Below, one piece after another: positions 1-5,872 of a stretch of DNA of 10,519 bases. Source of the DNA: Candidatus Saccharibacteria bacterium UBA5150 (GTDB lineage Bacteria > Patescibacteriota > Saccharimonadia > Saccharimonadales > UBA4665); assembly GCA_002413795.1 (NCBI GenBank), contig DHXS01000020.1, positions 3,517 to 14,035 of the forward strand. The letters run 5' to 3'. Position 1 is the first letter of the stretch, and every line of letters begins with the position of its first letter. The notes under the pieces were generated by a model. It worked only from the letters and a program-made list of their open reading frames with translations, had not been told where the DNA came from and did no database searches. A program made the position numbers and the translations under genes.

Positions 1-528
1 TTAATAGGCGGCGAGCCCTTCGTTTATATTTACGCCGACGATTTCGTGCTGGCCAAACCGACCCGCTTCCAGCAGTTGTTAGAGGTTTATGAGGACAAGG
101 GCGGCTCGGTCATTACCTGCGTGCGGCGCGACGGCGATGAAGATTACGGCCGCTACGGTTATGTGGCCGGCAAGGAAATCGCCCCCGGCCTGATCGATAT
201 GACCACCATCGTCGAGAAGCCCGGCCGCGATAAAGCGCCCTCCGATCTGGCCTCTGTTAGCGGCTACGTTTTCGACCCGGTAATCGTCGAGTATCTGCAA
301 AAACAAAAACAGTCGCACGACGCCGCCGAGGGCGAGTTCATGATCCAGGATTCCATGCAGCAAATGGTTAAGGACGGCCACCACATCTACGGCTGTGAGA
401 TCCAAAACGGCCAGTATTACGACACCGGTAATCCGCTGGAATACCTCAAAACGGTCTTTGATTTTGCCCTCCAGCGCGACGACATCGGTGGCGATCTGAG
501 CGACTATTTGCGGGAAAAATTACAATAA
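1..528 (+). CDS. galU: UTP--glucose-1-phosphate uridylyltransferase, C-terminal part (5' end outside window)
   Basis: The frame is open from base 1 and ends at TAA 526-528, leaving 175 residues of a protein that is usually near 290 residues, so the N-terminal nucleotide-binding part is missing. Family knowledge: GalU joins UTP and glucose-1-phosphate to make UDP-glucose for envelope glycans, in the cytoplasm. Visible marks, counted from the first codon in the window: an ADD acidic motif (residues 12-14) where the family has its metal-binding aspartate; the stretch ending VEKP (71-74), followed by AP-S-LA and a Y-F-P segment, typical of GalU; and the C-terminal DTG-P-EYLKT motif followed by a FALQRDDIG-type helix. 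A thymidylyltransferase of the same fold is the main alternative, but the C-terminal pattern fits GalU better. The next gene starts 27 bases downstream from its own -10 box; no terminator hairpin is visible between them. Confidence 0.85.
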   Translation, partial: LIGGEPFVYIYADDFVLAKPTRFQQLLEVYEDKGGSVITCVRRDGDEDYGRYGYVAGKEIAPGLIDMTTIVEKPGRDKAPSDLASVSGYVFDPVIVEYLQKQKQSHDAAEGEFMIQDSMQQMVKDGHHIYGCEIQNGQYYDTGNPLEYLKTVFDFALQRDDIGGDLSDYLREKLQ

Positions 529-543
529 CTGGACGAATAGTTA

Positions 544-549
544 TATAAT
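544..549 (+). promoter_or_regulatory. -10 box TATAAT for the 83-aa membrane protein; predicted leaderless start
   Basis: A perfect TATAAT ends 6 bases before ATG 556, inside TTATATAATATTGCT. There is no Shine-Dalgarno sequence between box and start, and no convincing -35 hexamer at 16-18 bases upstream. Transcription start would fall at or next to the ATG. Confidence 0.6.
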
Positions 550-555
550 ATTGCT

Positions 556-807
556 ATGACTACCACCGACCAAGTCCTGCTAATCATCCTGACCAGCCTG
601 CTAAGCCTTTTCTTCATCTTGTGTGCGGTTTTGATAGTAGCCCTCATAAAACTCCTTAAGGGCGTACAGCGCGTCGTCGACAAGGCCGAAGGGGTGGTTG
701 ATTCCGTTGAGTCGGCCGCCGAAGTCCTTAAAGACACCGGCGGGCGGCTGGCCTTATTTAAGCTGATCCGCAACATTATCAAGTTAACGAAGAAGGATCG
801 CAAATGA
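556..807 (+). CDS. Small single-pass membrane protein, YtxG/DUF948-like
   Basis: This 83-residue protein has a short polar N-terminus, a hydrophobic helix at about residues 7-33, then an amphipathic helical stretch (about 34-63) with regularly spaced Val, Asp and Glu, and a basic C-terminus ending KKDRK. That architecture is like DUF948/YtxG proteins, which in Bacillus sit beside ytxH; the similarity is judged by eye and the function is unknown. The ATG at 556 is chosen because it begins the hydrophobic segment correctly and lies just after a -10 box. Its TGA (805-807) overlaps the ATG of the next gene as ATGA, so the two are probably translationally coupled and made together. It probably sits in the cytoplasmic membrane with the amphipathic helix available for coiled-coil pairing. 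Confidence 0.75.
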   Translation: MTTTDQVLLIILTSLLSLFFILCAVLIVALIKLLKGVQRVVDKAEGVVDSVESAAEVLKDTGGRLALFKLIRNIIKLTKKDRK

Positions 808-1226
808 TTGGTCGCCGAGATCGCCGCCGCCAGAATATTAAACGAGTTGCCATTGGCAGTAGCATTGCCGCCGCGGCTGGCTATGTGGCCGGACTCTTAA
901 CCGCCCCCAAAAGCGGCAAGGAAACCCGAAAAGATATCAAGCAGGCCGCCGACAAGGGCGTAGCCGGAGCAGAAGACGAGCTCAAACAACTTCGCGTTGA
1001 GCTCGACAAAGTTGTCAAAGAAGCCAAAGTGTCAGGCGGCAAAGCCGGCGCCAAAGCCCAGAAAGAATTCAAAGAGCTGGTGGCCAAGGCTAAAGATTCC
1101 AAAGACAAAGCCGGCGAAGTCCTGGGCGCTATCCGCAAAGGCGATGCCCGCGACGAAGACCTGGCCAAAGCCCTCAAGCAGGCTAAGCACTCCCTCCATA
1201 ACCTGCGCACCTACCTCAAGAAATAA
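804..1226 (+). CDS. YtxH-domain membrane-anchored coiled-coil protein
   Basis: The 140-residue protein begins with a very basic segment (GRRDRRRQNIKR), followed by a hydrophobic helix at about 16-33 rich in Ala and Gly, and then the YtxH signature GLLTAPKSGKETRKDI (about 30-45). The rest (about 46-140) is a long Lys/Ala/Glu helical region without Cys or aromatic clusters, likely a coiled coil or apolipophorin-like amphipathic helix. YtxH proteins are widespread, often stress-linked in Bacillus, but have no defined biochemical role. The ATG overlaps the upstream stop in ATGA, and AAGGA at 793-797 lies 6 bases before it, so this gene has an ordinary ribosome site inside the upstream gene. The pairing with a YtxG-like partner suggests a two-component membrane structure; this is inference. 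Confidence 0.8.
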   Translation: MIGRRDRRRQNIKRVAIGSSIAAAAGYVAGLLTAPKSGKETRKDIKQAADKGVAGAEDELKQLRVELDKVVKEAKVSGGKAGAKAQKEFKELVAKAKDSKDKAGEVLGAIRKGDARDEDLAKALKQAKHSLHNLRTYLKK

Positions 1227-1235
1227 ACCCGCGTC

Positions 1236-1244
1236 TGGTATAAT
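1236..1244 (+). promoter_or_regulatory. Extended -10 promoter (TGG-TATAAT) for dnaE
   Basis: TGGTATAAT combines the TGn extension with a perfect -10 hexamer, 10 bases after the stop of the YtxH-type gene. No clear -35 is seen, as expected for extended -10 promoters. Transcription start near 1251 would give a leader of about 26 bases before the TTG start of dnaE. Confidence 0.65.
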
Positions 1245-1267
1245 CTAGGTGATAACTAAGTGTTCTT

Positions 1268-1272
1268 GAGGG
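1268..1272 (+). promoter_or_regulatory. Shine-Dalgarno GAGGG deciding the TTG start of dnaE
   Basis: GAGGG ends 4 bases before TTG 1277. It is the only purine-rich ribosome site near the start, and an in-frame TAA at 1253-1255 with no ATG or GTG after it leaves TTG as the only reasonable start. Confidence 0.55.
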
Positions 1273-1276
1273 TATT

Positions 1277-4200
1277 TTGGCAACAAAAAAAGCGGCTCTA
1301 ACGGCCAGCGACTTCGTGCACCTGCACAATCATACGCAATACAGCCTGCTCGACGGGCTGACCAAAATTCCCGATCTGATTAAGCACGTCAAAGAGTCCG
1401 GCATGTCGGCGGTGGCCATGACCGACCACGGCACCCTCAGCGGTGCCATAGAGTTCTATAAGACGGCCAAAGCCAGCGGCATCAAGCCGATTATCGGCAT
1501 GGAAACCTACATTGCCGCCCGCAGTTTTTACGACCGCGACCCCGCCAAAGACAAGCCGAACTATCACCTGACCCTATTGGCCATGAACCACGACGGCTAC
1601 CAGAACCTGATGGCGCTGTCGACCATCGCCAATCTGGAAGGCTTTTATTACAAGCCGCGGATCGACCGCGAATTGCTGGCCACCCATAACGAGGGCTTGA
1701 TATGTCTCAGCGGCTGTGCCAGCAGTGAGCTGGGGGAAGCCCTTCGCCAGGGCCAGTACGACCAAGCCCGCGAAATCGCCAAGTGGTATAAAGATGTTTT
1801 TGGCGACCGCTACTACCTTGAACTGCAGGATCACGGCCATCCCAAGCACACCAGCCTGTGGGCCGAGCAGGAGCTCATTAACAAATCTCTGCTGAAGCTC
1901 AGCCGTGAACTGAATATCTCCGGTGTAGTAACCTGCGACGCGCACTATCTGCACGCCACCGACCAGGACGCCCACGAAATCCTGCTCTGCGTCCAAACCG
2001 GCTCTTTCCTGACCGACGAGAAGCGCATGAGCCTCAAGGATTTCGAACTGCACGTGACCGATCCCAAAGAGGTTATTGGCCGCTGGGGAGCCGAGCACCC
2101 CGAGTTTATTACCAACACCAAGGCCATCGCCGACCGTTGTGACCTGCAAATCGACTTGGGCAAAATCCTGATCCCCAAGTTTCCGGTGCCGGCCGGCGAA
2201 AGCGAACAGTCCTACCTTGAAAAGTCGGTTTACCGGGGGCTGGCCTGGCGCTACGGCGGCGCCGCCGAAGCCGACACCACCGACATGACTATCGCCGCGG
2301 CCAAGAAAAAGCTGCTGGCCAACGTTCGCGAGCGGGCCGAGTACGAACTGGGCGTTATCAATAAAATGGGCTTTAACGGCTATTTCCTGATTATTGCCGA
2401 CTTTATAAACTGGGGCAAAGACCAAGGCATTGTGTTTGGGCCGGGACGCGGCAGCGCCGCCGGCTCGATCATCGCCTACGCCCTCAAGATCACCGAAATC
2501 GAACCGCTGGCCTACGACCTGCTCTTCGAGCGCTTCCTGAACCCCGACCGCATCAGCATGCCGGATATCGACATCGACATTCAGGACAGCCGCCGCGAGG
2601 AAGTGATCCAGTACTGTGTTGAGAAGTATGGCAAGGAAAGAGTCGCCAACATCGTTACTTTCGGCCGCATGGCGGCCCGCAACGCCGTCCGTGACGTGTC
2701 GCGCGTGCTTCAAGTGCCTTACGCCGAAGCCGACCGCCTGGCCAAGATGATCCCGCCGCCGGTGCAGGGCCGGCACATCCCCTTGGCGACTTCGCTCAAG
2801 AAAGACCGCGACCTGAAACACGAATACGCTACCAACGAAACCGCCAAAACCGTTTTTGATCTGGCGATGCAGATGGAAGGCACCATCCGTTCGCACGGCG
2901 TCCACGCCGCCGGCGTGGTGATCGCTCCCGAAGACATCGTTTACTACACGCCGCTGGAAATGGCCCAGAAGGGTGTCGTGGCCACCCAGTACTCGATGGG
3001 CCCGATAGAGGAGCTGGGGCTGTTAAAGATGGACTTCCTGGGGCTTTCCAACCTGACAATTATCAATAACGCCCTGCGCATCATCAAACGCGTTTACGAC
3101 AAAGATATCAACATCAACGCCATCCCCTTGGACGATGCTAAAACCTACCAGCTGTTCCAAGGCGGCGACACCACCGGTGTTTTCCAGTTTGAGTCGGCCG
3201 GCATGAAACGCTACCTTAAAGAGCTGAAACCGACCGAATTTAACGACCTGATAGCCATGAACGCTCTTTACCGTCCCGGCCCGATGCGTTTTATCGATGA
3301 TTTCATCGATCGCAAACACGGCCGCAAAAAGGTCGTTTACGAGCATCCGGGCTTAAAAGCGGCCCTCGAAAACACCTATGGCATCCTGGTCTACCAGGAA
3401 CAGTTTATGCAGATCAGCAAGGATATGTGCGGCTTCAGCGGCGGCCAGGCCGATACTCTGCGCAAGGCCATCGGCAAGAAACAGCGCGAAACCATGGCCA
3501 AGCTGAAAACCGAGTTCATCGAAGGCATGATCAAACATAGCAAGGTCAAGCGCGACTTCGCCGAAAAATTTTGGGCCCGCATGGAGGCTTTCGCCGATTA
3601 CGGCTTCAACAAAGTGCACTCCACGCCTTACGCCATGATCGCCTACCAAACGGCCTACTTAAAAGCCAATTATCCGGCCGCCTTCATGGCCGCCCTGATG
3701 ACCAGCGATTTCGACGATACCGACCGGCTGGCCATCGAGATCACCGAATGTAAACACATGGGAATTACCGTCCTGCCGCCCGATGTTAACGAATCTTTCG
3801 TGGAATTCGCCGTGGTGCCCGGTGACCGGCAAATCCGCTTCGGCATGGCGGCCATCAAGAATGTCGGCACCGGCGCCGTAGAGGAAATTCTGCGCGCCCG
3901 CAGTGAAGGCGAATTTACCAGCCTGGAAGACTTCCTGGCCCGTGTCAGCCCGCGGATGGTGAACCGCAAAGCCATGGAATGCCTGGTAAAAGCCGGCGCT
4001 TTTGATCGTTTTGGCGAGCGCGCCACCTTGCTGCATAACCTGGATCTACTGCTGGCTTTCGCGGCCCGCCTGCACAAACAGGCCACCAGCGGGCAAACCG
4101 ATATCTTCGGCAACGCCGCCGATGTCAGCCTGGAGCAGCCCAAACTGGAGCTACAACCGCCCGACACCGTGCCGGATAAGCGCGAACAACTGTCATGGGA

Positions 4201-4855
4201 ACGCGAATTACTCGGCTTATACCTTAGCCAGCACCCTCTGGAGCTGTTTGAAACCATTCTGGCCGAGCTGACCGTGCCGCTTAATTCGATAACAGCGGCC
4301 CATGACGGCAAGGCTGTCAGCGTTGGCGGCGCTATTACCGACGTCCGCGAAATCACCACCCGTAATGGCCAGAAAATGGCTTTCGTGAAGCTGGAAGACC
4401 GCTTCGGCGAGATCGAGGTCATCCTGTTCCCCAACAGTTACCAGCAAACCGCAGGCTTATGGCAGCGTGACCGTGTGGTGCTGGTCCGCGGCAGGCTTAA
4501 CGGCCGCGACAAAGCCGGCAAGCAGTCCGGCGAACTTAAAATCATGGCCGATGAGGCGCGTGAAATCACGGTTGACGAGGCCGAAGCCTACAAGCCTACA
4601 GGCCAAAAACTGCTGACCCCTAAAGGCGCCGAGGAGCGGGTCTATATCAGGCTGGCCAGCACCAGCGACGAGCAGACCCTCTTATCCCTAAAACAGACCA
4701 TAGACAGCCATAAGGGTAAAACCGAAGTCGTTCTGGTGCTTGGCGAGGCCGCCCAGAAGCAGGCCATCAAACTGCCGGGGGGCATTGATCGCGGCAGCGA
4801 CGGCCTAAGCCGCCTTCAAGAATTGGTCGGCACCGAAAACCTGGTAATCAAGTAG
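1277..4855 (+). CDS. dnaE: DNA polymerase III subunit alpha, with intact PHP domain
   Basis: The 1192-residue replicative polymerase is within the usual range (about 1100-1200). The PHP domain is at about 1-285; by alignment from memory to mycobacterial DnaE1, all nine metal ligands are present: H17, H19, D26, H51, E76, H97, C147, D221, H223. In E. coli the TDHG motif is degraded, whereas here it is complete, as in enzymes whose PHP domain proofreads. The polymerase core has GPGRGSAAGS (388-397), the acidic PDIDIDI motif (429-435) and the third catalytic Asp in MDFLGL (D586). A helix-hairpin-helix region follows at about 860-925, a clamp-binding motif QTDIFG at 940-945 (E. coli QADMFG), and an OB fold at about 1010-1090. 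It starts at TTG behind GAGGG, transcribed from its own extended -10 promoter. The stop is 9 bases from the convergent stop of the next gene, with no terminator hairpin seen. Confidence 0.97.
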   Translation: MATKKAALTASDFVHLHNHTQYSLLDGLTKIPDLIKHVKESGMSAVAMTDHGTLSGAIEFYKTAKASGIKPIIGMETYIAARSFYDRDPAKDKPNYHLTLLAMNHDGYQNLMALSTIANLEGFYYKPRIDRELLATHNEGLICLSGCASSELGEALRQGQYDQAREIAKWYKDVFGDRYYLELQDHGHPKHTSLWAEQELINKSLLKLSRELNISGVVTCDAHYLHATDQDAHEILLCVQTGSFLTDEKRMSLKDFELHVTDPKEVIGRWGAEHPEFITNTKAIADRCDLQIDLGKILIPKFPVPAGESEQSYLEKSVYRGLAWRYGGAAEADTTDMTIAAAKKKLLANVRERAEYELGVINKMGFNGYFLIIADFINWGKDQGIVFGPGRGSAAGSIIAYALKITEIEPLAYDLLFERFLNPDRISMPDIDIDIQDSRREEVIQYCVEKYGKERVANIVTFGRMAARNAVRDVSRVLQVPYAEADRLAKMIPPPVQGRHIPLATSLKKDRDLKHEYATNETAKTVFDLAMQMEGTIRSHGVHAAGVVIAPEDIVYYTPLEMAQKGVVATQYSMGPIEELGLLKMDFLGLSNLTIINNALRIIKRVYDKDININAIPLDDAKTYQLFQGGDTTGVFQFESAGMKRYLKELKPTEFNDLIAMNALYRPGPMRFIDDFIDRKHGRKKVVYEHPGLKAALENTYGILVYQEQFMQISKDMCGFSGGQADTLRKAIGKKQRETMAKLKTEFIEGMIKHSKVKRDFAEKFWARMEAFADYGFNKVHSTPYAMIAYQTAYLKANYPAAFMAALMTSDFDDTDRLAIEITECKHMGITVLPPDVNESFVEFAVVPGDRQIRFGMAAIKNVGTGAVEEILRARSEGEFTSLEDFLARVSPRMVNRKAMECLVKAGAFDRFGERATLLHNLDLLLAFAARLHKQATSGQTDIFGNAADVSLEQPKLELQPPDTVPDKREQLSWERELLGLYLSQHPLELFETILAELTVPLNSITAAHDGKAVSVGGAITDVREITTRNGQKMAFVKLEDRFGEIEVILFPNSYQQTAGLWQRDRVVLVRGRLNGRDKAGKQSGELKIMADEAREITVDEAEAYKPTGQKLLTPKGAEERVYIRLASTSDEQTLLSLKQTIDSHKGKTEVVLVLGEAAQKQAIKLPGGIDRGSDGLSRLQELVGTENLVIK

Positions 4856-4864
4856 CGGCACCGA

Positions 4865-5284
4865 CTAGCGGGCCAGCACGAAACCGGCCGTGAAAATGAA
4901 GACGGCGGCGATGTCGAGAACGGGGTGTTCGCTAATAAAATGCTCACTGCGGACCAGCACCCGCTGGAAGCGCAGGCTGTTACGAATCATAAAGAAGCCC
5001 AGCGCCAACACCGCGACCAGGCTGACTAGTGATACCAGCCAGGTGGCGCTGCTGCCGGTCAAAACCTCGACCCGGGCGCTGGCATGCGGCAAAACGCCCG
5101 CGCCGGCGCCGCTTACCAGTCCCTGCGGCGACCAGCTGCGGTCGATGGCGGCGCCGGCGCCCATGATCATCAGCATTGGCAGGTAAGGCCAGTAGGTTTT
5201 TAGGTAAGGCTTACTCTGCCGGTGGTGCCGGGCCTGGCTTTTTCGGCGGTGAACGCTTGGTTTTGGTCTGGATGCTAGGGACAT
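4865..5284 (-). CDS. Unrecognised 139-aa membrane protein, probably three membrane helices
   Basis: I do not recognise this family. The frame is open further upstream into trmH, but the ATG at 5284 is preferred: it lies about 25 bases after an extended -10 promoter and begins a sensible protein. The N-terminus (1-28) is strongly basic and rich in Arg, His and Lys. Hydrophobic helices are visible at about 29-47, 80-100 and 121-137, with an outside loop (48-79) containing a Gly/Ala-rich turn and a basic loop (101-113) between helices 2 and 3; the positive-inside rule puts the N-terminus in the cytoplasm. The C-terminus ends within two residues of helix 3. No catalytic motif or cysteine is seen. 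No Shine-Dalgarno is visible; the leader just before ATG is A-rich (AAAACGAAAAC). It lies downstream of trmH on the same strand but has its own promoter. Confidence 0.65.
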   Translation of the reverse strand: MSLASRPKPSVHRRKSQARHHRQSKPYLKTYWPYLPMLMIMGAGAAIDRSWSPQGLVSGAGAGVLPHASARVEVLTGSSATWLVSLVSLVAVLALGFFMIRNSLRFQRVLVRSEHFISEHPVLDIAAVFIFTAGFVLAR

Positions 5285-5309
5285 GTTTTCGTTTTGATTA
5301 ACTGAGCTT

Positions 5310-5318
5310 ATTATACCA
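5310..5318 (-). promoter_or_regulatory. Extended -10 promoter (TGG-TATAAT) for the 139-aa membrane protein
   Basis: Read on the minus strand, TGGTATAAT lies 10 bases past the trmH stop codon. It is the same extended -10 form as at dnaE. Transcription start near 5303 gives a leader of about 19 bases. No -35 hexamer stands out. Confidence 0.65.
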
Positions 5319-5327
5319 TAAGTGTAA

Positions 5328-5822
5328 TCAGGTAAAGCGAAAGTGGTGCAGGGCCATGGCGGCGGCCTGGGCCACATTAAAAGACTCTTTTTGGCCCAGC
5401 ATCGGTATCTCCAGGACCAGATCGCATAGCATAAGTACCTCGGACTCCAGTCCCTCGACCTCGCGGCCAACAACCAACGCCAACTTATCAGGCGCCTGGT
5501 ACTCGGCCAGTTTGGTGGATCCGGCGGCTTGTTCCAGAGCGGCCACGGTGTAGCCCTCGGCTTTCAACTCCAGGATTATCGGCTCAATGTCATCTGCCTG
5601 CCGCCAGTCGACCGATTTTTCGGCTCCCAGAGCCGTTTTGGCCATCTGTTTATCGATTTTACGCGCCAGATGCGGCAAGCGCTTGTCGCCATCCGCCGGA
5701 GGGTAGGGCGTATAGCCGGTCAGGTAGACGCGATCCAAGCCCAGGCCGTCGGCGGTGCGCAGCAGCGAGCCGACATTGTGGACGCTGCGCAGGTTATGGG
5801 CGATCAACACCAGTTGTCTCAT
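5328..5822 (-). CDS. TrmH/SpoU-family (SPOUT) RNA 2'-O-methyltransferase
   Basis: The 164-residue protein has all three SPOUT motifs: motif 1 NLRSVHNVGSLLRTADGLG (residues 10-28, with N10, R12 and the NVGS core), motif 2 LVVGREVEGL (116-125), and motif 3 IPMLGQKESFNVAQA (139-153), the trefoil-knot region that binds S-adenosylmethionine. R12 is the expected catalytic arginine. Family members methylate the 2'-OH of a tRNA or rRNA ribose; the target cannot be read from sequence. It is a minimal SPOUT enzyme without an N-terminal RNA-binding domain, so TrmL-like tRNA methylation is possible but not established. Motif 2 has GRE where GNE is commoner. The ATG is 8 bases after a TATAGT box with no Shine-Dalgarno, so the mRNA should be leaderless. 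It diverges from the pilus ATPase gene across a 50-base gap. Confidence 0.9.
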   Translation of the reverse strand: MRQLVLIAHNLRSVHNVGSLLRTADGLGLDRVYLTGYTPYPPADGDKRLPHLARKIDKQMAKTALGAEKSVDWRQADDIEPIILELKAEGYTVAALEQAAGSTKLAEYQAPDKLALVVGREVEGLESEVLMLCDLVLEIPMLGQKESFNVAQAAAMALHHFRFT

Positions 5823-5830
5823 ACCGATTC

Positions 5831-5836
5831 ACTATA
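5831..5836 (-). promoter_or_regulatory. -10 box TATAGT for trmH-type gene; predicted leaderless start
   Basis: On the minus strand TATAGT is followed by 8 bases (GAATCGGT) and then the ATG at 5822. No ribosome site lies between. The box is 22 bases from the opposing -10 box of the pilus ATPase gene, so each promoter's -35 zone covers the other's -10. Confidence 0.55.
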
Positions 5837-5858
5837 CCGTATCAGCACGCTTATGCTT

Positions 5859-5864
5859 TATACT
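5859..5864 (+). promoter_or_regulatory. -10 box TATACT for the pilus ATPase gene; predicted leaderless start
   Basis: TATACT is followed by 8 bases (GAAACGAT) and ATG 5873. There is no Shine-Dalgarno. The layout mirrors that of the divergent trmH-type promoter, with identical 8-base spacing on both sides. Confidence 0.55.
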
Positions 5865-5872
5865 GAAACGAT

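Noticed and set aside
1574..2905. A 443-codon open frame on the minus strand inside dnaE
   Set aside because: It lies entirely antisense to well-conserved DnaE motifs, has no promoter or ribosome site, and its low-complexity Gly/Val/His-rich product looks like a codon-bias shadow of a GC-rich gene.
3670..4434. A 254-codon minus-strand open frame inside dnaE
   Set aside because: The Ser/Arg-rich product matches no family and lies wholly under the conserved DnaE C-terminal half; shadow frame.
5100..5160. Two copies of the 10-base palindrome GCGCCGGCGC, 51 bases apart
   Set aside because: They encode Gly-Ala repeats in the membrane protein, in the same frame, and are explained by high-GC Gly/Ala codons.
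5285..5473. Longer N-terminus for the 139-aa membrane protein, starting inside trmH
   Set aside because: The extra 63 residues overlap the conserved SPOUT motif 3 region in another frame and run across the TATAAT promoter; the Trp/Arg/Pro-rich sequence looks non-coding.
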